A stretch of 64,000 nucleotides of DNA from Thermoanaerobaculia bacterium (GTDB lineage Bacteria > Acidobacteriota > Thermoanaerobaculia > Multivoradales > JAHZIX01): the NCBI GenBank assembly GCA_027069135.1, contig JALXFE010000588.1, forward strand, positions 24,661 through 88,660, in the 5' to 3' direction. The notes under the pieces are model-generated. The model saw only the letters and a program-made list of their open reading frames with translations. It did no database searches and had not been told where the DNA came from. Within the stretch, counting starts at the first letter, position 1. Every line of letters starts with the position of its first letter. Positions 53,035 to 60,985 of this stretch are shown one piece after another. The translations under genes and the position numbers were made by a program.

Positions 53035-55458
53035 CTAGAAGTTGATGCGGGCGGTTACGCCAAAGGAGCGGGGGGTGTTGGTGAGGTAACCCACGCGGGC
53101 CAGGGTACCGCGCTCCTGGTCCAGGGCGAGGAAGGCGATTTCGTCCGTCACGTTGTTGATGAAACCGGCTAGCTCCCACTTCTCGTTGAGGAATCCAAGG
53201 CGCAGGTTGATGATGTCGTAGGACGGTAGCTCCGGGTTGAAACGGAAAGTGTCCTGGGTCAACGGTCCGCCGATGTTATTCGGCGCGAAGGCCAGCAGAT
53301 TCACCGTGCCGAAGCCCGCCGCCTGATCACCGATCTGTGTGAAGCGAGAGCCCACATGCTGGTAGACCCCGGTCAGATACCCGGCCCAGCCATCACTCAT
53401 CTCCCACCTAAAAGTGCCTGCCGCGGCGGCCTGGAATTCCGGCACCGTCGGTAGGCGGTTGCCGCGCTTGATGCCGGAAACGATGCTGACGTTGCCATTG
53501 GCGTCCGTCGTCGTCAGATCCGACCGCAGCTCCGAATCGACGAAGCTGGCAGAAATGGCGAAGTCGAAGTAATGGGTGGGTTGGGCGGCGAACTCGACCT
53601 CGATACCGGTGCTGCGGGCGTCCGGAACGTTGAAGACGACCCGGGAAGAGCAGGATCCGGCGGTCACCGTCGCCTGGAGATCGCTGATATCCATGTAAAA
53701 GCCCGCGACGTTGAAGGTGCCACGGCCACCCATGACATTGGCCTTGGCTCCCACTTCGTAGTTCCAGAGCTCTTCGTCCTTCCAGGAGTCACGGCCACCG
53801 AAGGTCGCGAGATCTTCCGGCGTGCACAGCGGCAAGTTCAGCGGATCGTTGATCCCGCCGAGGCGGAAACCTTTGGAGATTTGAGCGTTGAGGCGGACAT
53901 TCTCCGAAGCCTTGAAGCTGGCGATGAGGCGCGGCGCGATGCCGTCGGAGGAGGTGGTCCCGGGCATCGTTCCCGGGGCGGCGAAGATACCGTCGAAGGT
54001 CTGGATCCGGTCTTCTTCGAAGTCGTAGTAGCGAAGGCCACCGGTCAGATCGAAGCGGTCGGTGACCGCGTAGGTCACCTCGCCGAACACCGCGAGCTGG
54101 TCTAGATCGTAGGCCAGGTCGGAGAAAAACAGAACATCCCGGTCAGCACCGAAGGTCCCCGCGGTGGGGATCCCCGTCGCCGCTTCAAAGCCGCCGACCA
54201 GGAGGCTCTGACCGTAGTCCCGATCCGTGGAGCTATAGAAGACACCGGTGACCCAATCCCACCGATCTTCGGTGCCGGCAAGGCGAATCTCCTGCGTCAG
54301 GACTTCGGCCGTCGTGGCGTCATCCAGAGGACCGTCGAGAGTGAATACGGACTCCGGCAGACCGATGGTACCGCCGGTGATGCTGGCGGTCAGGGCCGTG
54401 GCGTCGCGTACCACCAGCACATCTCGGTCGGTGTAGGAGGTGATGGAAGTGAAGGTCATGTCGGGGGTGATCTCGTACTCGATATTGAGGTCCAGGAGCA
54501 GGAATTCGTCGGTGAAGGGCTCTTCGAATTGAGTGAATTGCTCCCGCTCGCCGAGGTCCACCGCCGGCCGCGTCGTGGTGAAGGGATTCCCCAGGATGTT
54601 GAAAGCATCGATGCGGTTCCAGCCGTCCATGTTGATTTCCTGGTAGATCAAGCGGGGAGTGATCGTCAGGCGATCGTTGGGCTCGAAGCGCAGGCTTAAG
54701 CGGGCGCCGGACCGATCACCGCTGTTGACGTCCTCGCGGATGCTCAAATCCGGCTGGACCGCGTCCATGTAGCCGCCGAAGCTGGTGTAATAGGCGGCGA
54801 GGCGCAGAGCGGATTTTTCTCCGAGGGGGGCGTTGACGGCGATCTTGGCGGAGCCACCGAACTCGCCGTCCGTCAGGGTGCTGCCGGTGAACTCTCCAAA
54901 GGATTCGGTGACGCCAAGCTCCGGCTGGTTGCTGATGTAGCGCACCGTACCGGATAAGGAGCCGGAGCCGAAGAGGGTGCCTTGGGGGCCGCGAAGAACT
55001 TCGACGCGGTTCATGTCGAAGAGGTCGATGTCCGGAGTGAAGAGCGACAGGGAGATGACCGACTCATCCAGGTAGACGCCGACCTGTTCTTTGACGCCGG
55101 GCTGGTCGCGCACGATTTGACCGGCGGAAACTCCGCGCATGGCCACCTGACTCTGTCCCGGGCCCAGGTTCTGCACCGTGAAACCCGCAATGTTTGCGGA
55201 GACACCTTCGATGCTGTCCACGCCTCGGTCACGAAGGATTTCTTCCGTCGGTGCTGCGATCGAAAAGGGAACTTCCTGAAGAGTCTCCTCCCGTTTTCGG
55301 GCGGTCACGGTGACCTCCTCAGAAAAGACCTCTTCCTGGGCAACCGCTTCATCGTTGGAAGCGGCCTCTTCGGATTCCTGAGCGATCGCTGGGAATCCCA
55401 AGGCCAAGAGGCAGAGAAACATTCCGGACAATACAGCTCGGACGACGGTGCCGTTCAT
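53035..55458 (-). CDS. TonB-dependent outer-membrane receptor
   Basis: An 807-residue receptor. Signal peptide about 1-26, ending A-I-A-Q; an acidic linker; a TonB-box-like E-E-V-T-V-T-A-R-K-R (about 47-56). The plug domain (about 60-180) contains V-A-M-R-G-V-S and V-E-V-L-R-G-P-Q-G-T-L-F-G. The long beta-barrel ends in R-I-N-F. There is no STN domain, so transport without surface signalling is expected, unlike the receptor at 47417-50068. The style (A-R-K-R-E-E, R-G-P-Q-G-T-L-F-G) is that of generic TonB receptors for siderophores, glycans or aromatic compounds; substrate unresolved. No transport partner genes are adjacent. Confidence 0.92.
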   Translation of the reverse strand: MNGTVVRAVLSGMFLCLLALGFPAIAQESEEAASNDEAVAQEEVFSEEVTVTARKREETLQEVPFSIAAPTEEILRDRGVDSIEGVSANIAGFTVQNLGPGQSQVAMRGVSAGQIVRDQPGVKEQVGVYLDESVISLSLFTPDIDLFDMNRVEVLRGPQGTLFGSGSLSGTVRYISNQPELGVTESFGEFTGSTLTDGEFGGSAKIAVNAPLGEKSALRLAAYYTSFGGYMDAVQPDLSIREDVNSGDRSGARLSLRFEPNDRLTITPRLIYQEINMDGWNRIDAFNILGNPFTTTRPAVDLGEREQFTQFEEPFTDEFLLLDLNIEYEITPDMTFTSITSYTDRDVLVVRDATALTASITGGTIGLPESVFTLDGPLDDATTAEVLTQEIRLAGTEDRWDWVTGVFYSSTDRDYGQSLLVGGFEAATGIPTAGTFGADRDVLFFSDLAYDLDQLAVFGEVTYAVTDRFDLTGGLRYYDFEEDRIQTFDGIFAAPGTMPGTTSSDGIAPRLIASFKASENVRLNAQISKGFRLGGINDPLNLPLCTPEDLATFGGRDSWKDEELWNYEVGAKANVMGGRGTFNVAGFYMDISDLQATVTAGSCSSRVVFNVPDARSTGIEVEFAAQPTHYFDFAISASFVDSELRSDLTTTDANGNVSIVSGIKRGNRLPTVPEFQAAAAGTFRWEMSDGWAGYLTGVYQHVGSRFTQIGDQAAGFGTVNLLAFAPNNIGGPLTQDTFRFNPELPSYDIINLRLGFLNEKWELAGFINNVTDEIAFLALDQERGTLARVGYLTNTPRSFGVTARINF

Positions 55459-55603
55459 AATCTAACCTCCAGAAATTTGTTATGGGATTGTCACTGACTT
55501 CCGGGAGGCGAGTCAATGGAATTGAAGTATCCAACTGGATGAATTGGAAGATCAAGAGAGGAGGCGGGGGGAATCCGGGCATCAATGCGCGACGTCTTTT
55601 CTC

Positions 55604-57118
55604 CTAGAGTCCGAACTCCTCCGGGAAGTACTTCATGGCGCTGGTCATGGGGAGAGCCGCGGTCTGGCCGAGCCCGCAGATACTGGCTTCCCCCATGCCC
55701 CAGGCCACTTCTCGGACATGATCGAGAGCGCCGGAGCTGCGACCCTGGGTGAGATAGCTCTCGAGGGCGCGGCGCAGAGACCGGGTACCGATGCGGCAGG
55801 GGGCACATTGACCGCAAGACTCATCCTCGAAGAAGACCGCCTGGACGAGGGCCGCCTCCACCATGTCGACGGTGTCGTTGAGGAGCACCGCACCGGCGGA
55901 ACCGAGCATGGTCCCGGCGTCTCGCAGGGAGCCGAAGTCCATAGCGATGTCGAGCTGCCGAGCCGGTAGAAATCCGCTGGAGGCTCCGCCGGGAGAGAAG
56001 GCCTTGAGGGTGCCCACCGTTCCACCGGCGGCCGCGATGAGCGCCGAGAGGGGAGTGCCTAAGGGGGCTTCGTAGACCCCCGGCTGCTGAACGTGACCGG
56101 AGAGGCAGTAGAGCTTGGTCCCGGGTTCTGTCGTTCCCAGAGCCCGAAACCAGGCCCCTCCTTTCCTCAGGATGGCTGGCACACAGGCGATGGTCTCGAC
56201 GTTTTGGATCAAGGTCGGTTTCTGGCGGAAGCCCTTTTCTACCGGGAAGGGAGGTTTCAGGCGAGGCAGACCTCGCTTCCCCTCCAAGGCTTCCAATAAG
56301 GCGGTCTCTTCACCACAGATATAGGCCCCGTGGCCGTCGACGAAGTGCCAGTGGACGGAGTCGTCCAGATCCCCTCGCCGCCGGGCGGTGGCGACGGCTC
56401 CTGCCAGGGCCTGCCGGCAATCCTCAAACTCGCCCCGGATATAGAGGTAGATGTCTTGGGCACCCAAGGTGAGAGCGGCGATGGCCAGGCCCTCGATCAC
56501 CAGATGAGGGCGCCGCAGCATCACCTCTCGATCCTTGAAGGTGCCGGGCTCCCCCTCGTCGGCGTTGAGCACGATATAGCGCTCCGTCTCCGCTTGCCCG
56601 CGGACCGCATTCCACTTGATGAACGCCGGAAAGCCTGCTCCGCCGCGACCCTGGAGCCCGGAGGCTTCGAGTTCCTGGCAGACCCGGTCCGGTCCCCAGT
56701 CCAAAGCCTGGGCGAGGGCTTCGTAGCGTTCGCCGTCGCCGCCGTCGAGATCGAAGACCCGTTCCTCGCCGATCGATCCGAGAAAGGGAGCCGGAGTGGC
56801 CAGCTTTCCGTCCTTGCGCCAATGGGCCGGGGCCAGGTCGCAGCGACCGACGCAGGAAGTGTAGGCGGCTTCCAATCCCATTCCCTGGAAATCCTCGAGG
56901 AGGCTCTTGCAATTGGCCAGATGGCAGGAGAGGCCCTGGCAGACCCGGACGTCGATGTCCGGCTCGGCCAGGAGGTGGTAAAAGGTGGCGACACCGTAGA
57001 TATCCGCTGCCGGAATTCCGGTGCTTCGGTGGACCGAGGGGGTGGCTCCGGGCCTCAGGCCACCGGCTTCCTCGAGTCGCTCCAAGACCTCTTCGCGTCG
57101 GCTGTTTTTGGGTTCCAT
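55604..57118 (-). CDS. fdhB: NuoE-NuoF fusion, NAD-linked formate dehydrogenase beta-type subunit
   Basis: A 504-residue flavoprotein fusing two diaphorase modules. Residues about 1-125 are thioredoxin-like [2Fe-2S] NuoE type (I-Y-G-V-A-T-F-Y, C-Q-G-L-S-C, S-C-V-G-R-C). Residues about 145-504 are NuoF type with the FMN/NAD-binding G-R-G-G-A-G-F-P, N-A-D-E-G-E-P-G-T-F-K-D-R, G-A-Y-I-C-G-E-E-T-A-L and the [4Fe-4S] ligands S-C-G-Q-C-A-P-C-R-I-G plus a later I-C-G-L. Such fusions pair with FdhA-type subunits in soluble NAD-dependent or bifurcating FDHs. The catalytic subunit candidate lies at 41363-44155. The adjacent divergent gene is formate-tetrahydrofolate ligase, which supports a formate role, although a hydrogenase or complex I-like partner cannot be excluded. 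Confidence 0.88.
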   Translation of the reverse strand: MEPKNSRREEVLERLEEAGGLRPGATPSVHRSTGIPAADIYGVATFYHLLAEPDIDVRVCQGLSCHLANCKSLLEDFQGMGLEAAYTSCVGRCDLAPAHWRKDGKLATPAPFLGSIGEERVFDLDGGDGERYEALAQALDWGPDRVCQELEASGLQGRGGAGFPAFIKWNAVRGQAETERYIVLNADEGEPGTFKDREVMLRRPHLVIEGLAIAALTLGAQDIYLYIRGEFEDCRQALAGAVATARRRGDLDDSVHWHFVDGHGAYICGEETALLEALEGKRGLPRLKPPFPVEKGFRQKPTLIQNVETIACVPAILRKGGAWFRALGTTEPGTKLYCLSGHVQQPGVYEAPLGTPLSALIAAAGGTVGTLKAFSPGGASSGFLPARQLDIAMDFGSLRDAGTMLGSAGAVLLNDTVDMVEAALVQAVFFEDESCGQCAPCRIGTRSLRRALESYLTQGRSSGALDHVREVAWGMGEASICGLGQTAALPMTSAMKYFPEEFGL

Positions 57119-57241
57119 GATTAGAGCGACTATACCCGAAACAACCCGACCCCTTGGAGCGCTAGCGAAGCGGTGATAATTTGCCCCGACTTGTGCTCAT
57201 TTCGTCAAACGTCGACCGCAATCAACGCAGGGAGCTCTGCT

Positions 57242-58912
57242 ATGGCATCGGATGCTGAAATCGCCCGACAATTCGAGGCTCGTCCCATCACGGAGATCGC
57301 CGACAAGCTCGGTGTGGAAGGCGAAGACCTTCTTCCCTACGGCGACTCCATCGCCAAGATTCACCTGAGGGCTCTCAAGAGACCGAGAAAGGCACCGGGG
57401 CCGAATAAGTTGATCCTGGTCTCCGCCATCACGCCGACCCCCGCCGGAGAGGGCAAGACGACGACCTCCATCGGTCTGGCCCAGGCCTTCACCCAACTCG
57501 GCGAATCCGTCTGCCTGGCGCTGCGAGAGCCTTCGTTGGGCCCCTGCCTGGGAGTCAAGGGCGGTGCCTGCGGCGGCGGCTACAGCCAGGTGATGCCGCT
57601 GGACCGCATCAACCTTCACTTTACGGGAGATTTCCATGCGATTACCTCTGCCAACAACCTCTTGGCAGCGTTGATCGACAATCACATTCATTTCGGCAAT
57701 GAGTTGGGGATCGACCCGCGGCGGGTGGTCTGGCGGCGGGTCATGGATATGAACGACCGGACTCTGCGCCGGATCGTGACGGGCCTCGGCGGTCCCATGG
57801 AGGGGGTTCCCCGGGAGGCGGGCTTTGATATCACTGCGGCCTCGGAGGTGATGGCGATGCTCTGCTTGGCCGACGGCTTGGACGACCTACGGGAGCGCAT
57901 CGACCGCACCCTTGTCGCCTATACCTACAAGCGCAAGCCCATCTACGCCGGCCAGCTGGGGGGCACCGGCGCCATGCTGGCCCTTCTGCGGGACGCCCTC
58001 CAACCCAATCTGGTGCAATCTCTGGAGGGCACTCCGGCGCTGATGCACGGCGGTCCCTTCGCCAATATCGCCCACGGTTGCAACTCGGTGTTGGCCACCC
58101 GTCTGGCCAATCACCTGGCGGAATGGACCATCACCGAGGCGGGCTTTGGCTTCGATCTGGGAGCAGAGAAGTTCTTCGACATCAAATGTCGTACGGCGGG
58201 CCTCGACCCCGCCGCAGTGGTCCTGGTCGCGACGGTGCGGGCTTTGAAGATGCACGGCGGTGCTGACAAAAAGCAGCTTACGGATCCGGATTCCGAAGCC
58301 GTTCAGCGGGGTCTCGGAAATCTGGAAAAGCATCTGGAGAGCGCTGCTCATCTGGGAAAACCGGTGGTCGTGGCGTTGAATCAATTTGCCACCGACACCG
58401 AAGAAGAGATCGCCGTGGTGGAGCGGCGTTGTCGGGAGCTGGGAGCCTCCTTCGCCCGTTCGCGACACCACGCGGACGGCGGGCCCGGAGCAGTGGACCT
58501 GGGCAAGGCGGTCATCGAAGCCGCCCGCAAGCCCAGCGCACCATTCCAACCCACCTACTCCCTGGAGGATTCGGTCAAAGACAAGGTCACCCAGGTCGCT
58601 CAGAAGATCTACGGCGCCCGGGGCGTGGTTTTCTCCAAGGAGGCCGAAAAGGACCTCCGCCTGGTCAAGAGGCTCGGTTTCGAGAAGCTCCCCATCTGTA
58701 TCGCCAAGACTCAGAACTCCCTTTCCGACGACCCCAGCCTCCGGGGACGCCCGGAAGATTTCGACGTCACCGTCCGGGGGATCACCATCAACTCCGGTGC
58801 CGGCTTCCTCGTCGTCCTGACCGGCGCCATCATGCGCATGCCCGGTCTTCCACGAGTTCCCATGGCGTTTTCCATCGATGTCGAAGGGGAGGAGATCATC
58901 GGGGTGGAGTAG
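57242..58912 (+). CDS. fhs: Formate-tetrahydrofolate ligase
   Basis: A 556-residue enzyme that activates formate with ATP and tetrahydrofolate to 10-formyl-THF, entering the one-carbon pool. The P-loop is T-P-A-G-E-G-K-T-T-T; folate/formate motifs include E-P-S-L-G-P, G-G-A-C-G-G-G-Y-S-Q-V, F-T-G-D-F-H-A-I and D-M-N-D-R. Full length matches the family (about 557). ATG 57242 is preceded by CAGGGAG at good spacing; the frame continues to 57173 but the extra 23 residues are not family-like. Divergent from fdhB with a gap of about 120 bases, so the pair may share regulation. Confidence 0.95.
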   Translation: MASDAEIARQFEARPITEIADKLGVEGEDLLPYGDSIAKIHLRALKRPRKAPGPNKLILVSAITPTPAGEGKTTTSIGLAQAFTQLGESVCLALREPSLGPCLGVKGGACGGGYSQVMPLDRINLHFTGDFHAITSANNLLAALIDNHIHFGNELGIDPRRVVWRRVMDMNDRTLRRIVTGLGGPMEGVPREAGFDITAASEVMAMLCLADGLDDLRERIDRTLVAYTYKRKPIYAGQLGGTGAMLALLRDALQPNLVQSLEGTPALMHGGPFANIAHGCNSVLATRLANHLAEWTITEAGFGFDLGAEKFFDIKCRTAGLDPAAVVLVATVRALKMHGGADKKQLTDPDSEAVQRGLGNLEKHLESAAHLGKPVVVALNQFATDTEEEIAVVERRCRELGASFARSRHHADGGPGAVDLGKAVIEAARKPSAPFQPTYSLEDSVKDKVTQVAQKIYGARGVVFSKEAEKDLRLVKRLGFEKLPICIAKTQNSLSDDPSLRGRPEDFDVTVRGITINSGAGFLVVLTGAIMRMPGLPRVPMAFSIDVEGEEIIGVE

Positions 58913-58936
58913 CTGCAGTAGGCGCAGCCGCGTGAT

Positions 58937-59323
58937 CTAGGACTCGTAGAGGGAAGCGAAACCGAGGCCTGCTAACCGTTGGAAGTCACCGTCGAGGGAC
59001 CAGATCTGGGCCTCGTGGCGATAGGCGATGCTTGCGATAAGCAAATCCGCGAAGCCGAATCGATGGCCGGAGCGCAATGCGACCGCGACCCAATCTTCGG
59101 CTTGCTTCCAGGTGGAAATATCGGGATACCAGCAAGGCAGGGCAGAAAGAACCCTGCGCAATCTCGGCTCCTGGCGGCGACTCGAACCGAGAAGGATCTC
59201 TAGCTTGACCGGCCCGACGAGGGCTACCCGATCTTCATCGAGAAGCTCCCCTAGCTCCGGAGCCTCAGGGCTGTCGGAGCTTCGCAGTGCCTGGATCCAA
59301 ACCGAAGAATCGACGACGATCAC
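58937..59323 (-). CDS. vapC: VapC-family PIN-domain toxin (second locus)
   Basis: A 128-residue PIN ribonuclease: D in V-V-D-S-S-V-W, E in V-K-L-E-I-L-L-G-S, D in F-A-D-L-L-I-A and D in L-D-G-D-F. The ATG overlaps the vapB stop (ATGA), so translation is coupled. It differs clearly from the toxin at 40926-41324, so the two are separate TA families rather than duplicates. Convergent with fhs, 24 bases apart. Confidence 0.9.
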   Translation of the reverse strand: MIVVDSSVWIQALRSSDSPEAPELGELLDEDRVALVGPVKLEILLGSSRRQEPRLRRVLSALPCWYPDISTWKQAEDWVAVALRSGHRFGFADLLIASIAYRHEAQIWSLDGDFQRLAGLGFASLYES

Positions 59324-59529
59324 GCCGGTCGTTGCTTGGGGCGCCGCCGGGAGCGGTCGGTGTCGATGTCGAGGTCGATGGACCCGAAGAGGGATTTCAG
59401 CTCCTCGATGCGATGCCGACGGACGAGCTCCCGTAGCGCCAGCACGACGGTGTCGGTTTTCGACTTGAAGCCCAGAAGATCGCGGGCTTCTTCGATCAAG
59501 GGTGCGGGGATATCGAGGGTGGTTCGCAT
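59320..59529 (-). CDS. vapB: VapB-family antitoxin (second locus)
   Basis: A 69-residue antitoxin starting M-R-T-T-L-D-I-P-A-P-L-I, followed by a ribbon-helix-helix domain (S-K-T-D-T-V-V-L-A-L-R-E-L-V) and a charged tail. Longer in-frame starts at 59538 and 59574 add residues that are not VapB-like. ATG 59529 lies 8 bases after a good -10 box and has no Shine-Dalgarno, so a leaderless mRNA is likely. Overlaps vapC by 4 bases. Confidence 0.88.
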   Translation of the reverse strand: MRTTLDIPAPLIEEARDLLGFKSKTDTVVLALRELVRRHRIEELKSLFGSIDLDIDTDRSRRRPKQRPA

Positions 59530-59536
59530 AGGATTC

Positions 59537-59565
59537 ATTCTAAGTTCTATGCTTGGAGTCGTCAA
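59537..59565 (-). promoter_or_regulatory. Sigma70-type promoter of vapBC-2, probably leaderless
   Basis: TTGACG (59565-59560), 17-base spacer, TAGAAT (59542-59537) on the minus strand. The expected transcription start coincides with the A of the vapB ATG at 59529. Confidence 0.65.
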
Positions 59566-59654
59566 GAATACCATAGTCCTGATGCCGGCCTGGCCCTACC
59601 TTCGGGCAAGCGCACTCGTCAGCAACCCAGGACATCGGTCATTCATATTAGTGG

Positions 59655-59666
59655 CAGGACGTCCTG
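59655..59666 (+). promoter_or_regulatory. Palindromic operator candidate upstream of the mazEF-like pair
   Basis: CAGGACGTCCTG is a perfect 12-bp palindrome 13 bases before the antitoxin ATG. A partial copy (CAGGAC) occurs near 59628. Autoregulation by the antitoxin is inferred. Confidence 0.45.
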
Positions 59667-59679
59667 GTCAGCTCTCAGT

Positions 59680-59922
59680 ATGAAAACAGCGATCTCTCTT
59701 GACGAGATGCTCCAGAAGAAAGTCGATGCCCTGGCGGCGCAGTGGCGGTTGCCTCGGAGCCGGGTCTTTGCGGTGGCCGCTGAGGAGTTCGTGCGGAAGC
59801 ATGAGGACCGGGAGATGTTGAAAGCCCTGGATCGTGTCTATGGTGCCGAAGACGCCCCGGAGAAAGTCTCGAAGGAGGCTCGGCGCCAGGCTCACCGGCG
59901 GCAGGTAGAAGGTACCTGGTGA
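59680..59922 (+). CDS. Ribbon-helix-helix antitoxin of a MazF-type pair
   Basis: An 80-residue protein beginning M-K-T-A-I-S-L-D-E-M-L, a ribbon-helix-helix-like strand and helix (R-L-P-R-S-R-V-F-A-V-A-A-E-E-F), with a basic C-terminal tail. Its stop overlaps the GTG start of the MazF-like gene. No Shine-Dalgarno is evident. Fold type suggests a MazE analogue of the RHH class rather than classic AbrB-type MazE. Confidence 0.8.
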   Translation: MKTAISLDEMLQKKVDALAAQWRLPRSRVFAVAAEEFVRKHEDREMLKALDRVYGAEDAPEKVSKEARRQAHRRQVEGTW

Positions 59923-60287
59923 TTCGCCAAGGAGATGTCTATTGGCTGGATCTCGGTCCCCCCTCCGGATCCGACCCCGGGTATCGGCACCCCCACGTCG
60001 TCGTCCAAAACAACCTCTTCAACGCCAGCCGGATCCGTACGACCGTCGTCTGCGCCCTGACCTCCAATCTGAGCCGGGCTGCCGCTCCCGGCAATGTATC
60101 TCTGCATGAGGGGGAGGCGAACCTTGAGAAGCCGAGTGTCATCAACGTCTCCCAAGTCTTCGCTGTCGACAAGGGCGACCTCGTAGAGCGGATCGGCAGC
60201 CTATCGTCCGGCAAGTTTGCCCAAGTCCTGGACGGGCTACACCTGATCTTCGAGCCTCGGGGATCCGAGCTCAAGGATAGAGAATAG
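59919..60287 (+). CDS. mazF: MazF/PemK-family endoribonuclease toxin
   Basis: A 122-residue toxin with the PemK/MazF fold markers: opening I-R-Q-G-D-V-Y-W-L-D-L, then R-H-P-H-V-V-V-Q-N-N-L, T-T-V-V-C-A-L-T-S-N, and K-P-S-V-I-N-V-S-Q-V-F-A-V-D-K. The conserved early Arg and the Thr/Ser in the T-S-N segment are present. GTG start overlaps the antitoxin stop (GTGA). Such enzymes cleave mRNA at short sequences. Confidence 0.9.
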   Translation: MIRQGDVYWLDLGPPSGSDPGYRHPHVVVQNNLFNASRIRTTVVCALTSNLSRAAAPGNVSLHEGEANLEKPSVINVSQVFAVDKGDLVERIGSLSSGKFAQVLDGLHLIFEPRGSELKDRE

Positions 60288-60291
60288 ACTC

Positions 60292-60843
60292 ATGGGACTT
60301 TCCTTCGACGATCTGAAGTCGAGCCGTCTTCGGCTCCGTCGGATCCGTGTGGCCGACGCCGAGGCCTTTGCCGCCTATCGGGGGGATCCGGCGGTGGCCC
60401 GCTACCAGAGCTGGTCAGAGTTCTCGGTGGAGGACGCCCGCCAGCTGATCGACGAACAGGAAAAGATCGAGCTCGGAGCCCCGGGCCGCTGGTGCCAGAT
60501 GGTCTTCGAGCTGCTTGAGAGTGGTGAGCTGGCCGGTGACGTGGCCTTCTGCCGCCAGCGGAAGGATCCTCGCCAGATGGAAGTAGGTTTCAACCTGGCG
60601 CCCGCCTTCCAGGGACGCGGTCTCGCCACCGAAGCCGTTACGGCGTTCCTCGACGATGCCTTCCATCGATTCGATCTCCACCGCGTCTTCGCCATCACCG
60701 ACGCGGAAAACCTCCCCGCCGCCCGCCTCCTGGAACGCCTCGGCTTCCGCCGTGAAGCGCATCTCGTCGAGAACATCTGGTTCAAGGGAAAGTGGGGTAG
60801 CGAGCTTCTCTACGCCGTCCTGGCTCGGGAGTGGAGCTCCTAG
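60292..60843 (+). CDS. GNAT-family N-acetyltransferase (RimJ/RimL-like)
   Basis: A 183-residue acetyltransferase. The acetyl-CoA pyrophosphate loop appears as F-Q-G-R-G-L-A-T-E-A (about 107-116), and the late N-x-x-A-x-x-L-L-E-R-L-G-F-R-R-E-A is typical of RimJ/RimL-type enzymes. It begins 4 bases after mazF, so it is likely cotranscribed. GNATs are sometimes linked to TA loci, but this one has the length and motifs of small-molecule or protein-N-terminal acetyltransferases, not the tRNA-acetylating TacT toxins. Confidence 0.85.
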   Translation: MGLSFDDLKSSRLRLRRIRVADAEAFAAYRGDPAVARYQSWSEFSVEDARQLIDEQEKIELGAPGRWCQMVFELLESGELAGDVAFCRQRKDPRQMEVGFNLAPAFQGRGLATEAVTAFLDDAFHRFDLHRVFAITDAENLPAARLLERLGFRREAHLVENIWFKGKWGSELLYAVLAREWSS

Positions 60844-60985
60844 GTTTCACCCGCCGGCCCTCGTCCTGGCGTCGCCTCGGCTGGATCCGTCGAATGGGGC
60901 CCCTACTGAACCCTTGAGCCCCCGGCTGGGTCTACTCCTTAATAGCGGCACTTCCGCCGTTGCTGATGCATGAGGAGCGAGGGGC

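Noticed and set aside
60292..60843. GNAT gene as a TacT-like toxin of a third TA system
   Set aside because: Sequence is RimJ/RimL-like and the upstream pair already forms a complete MazF-type TA module.
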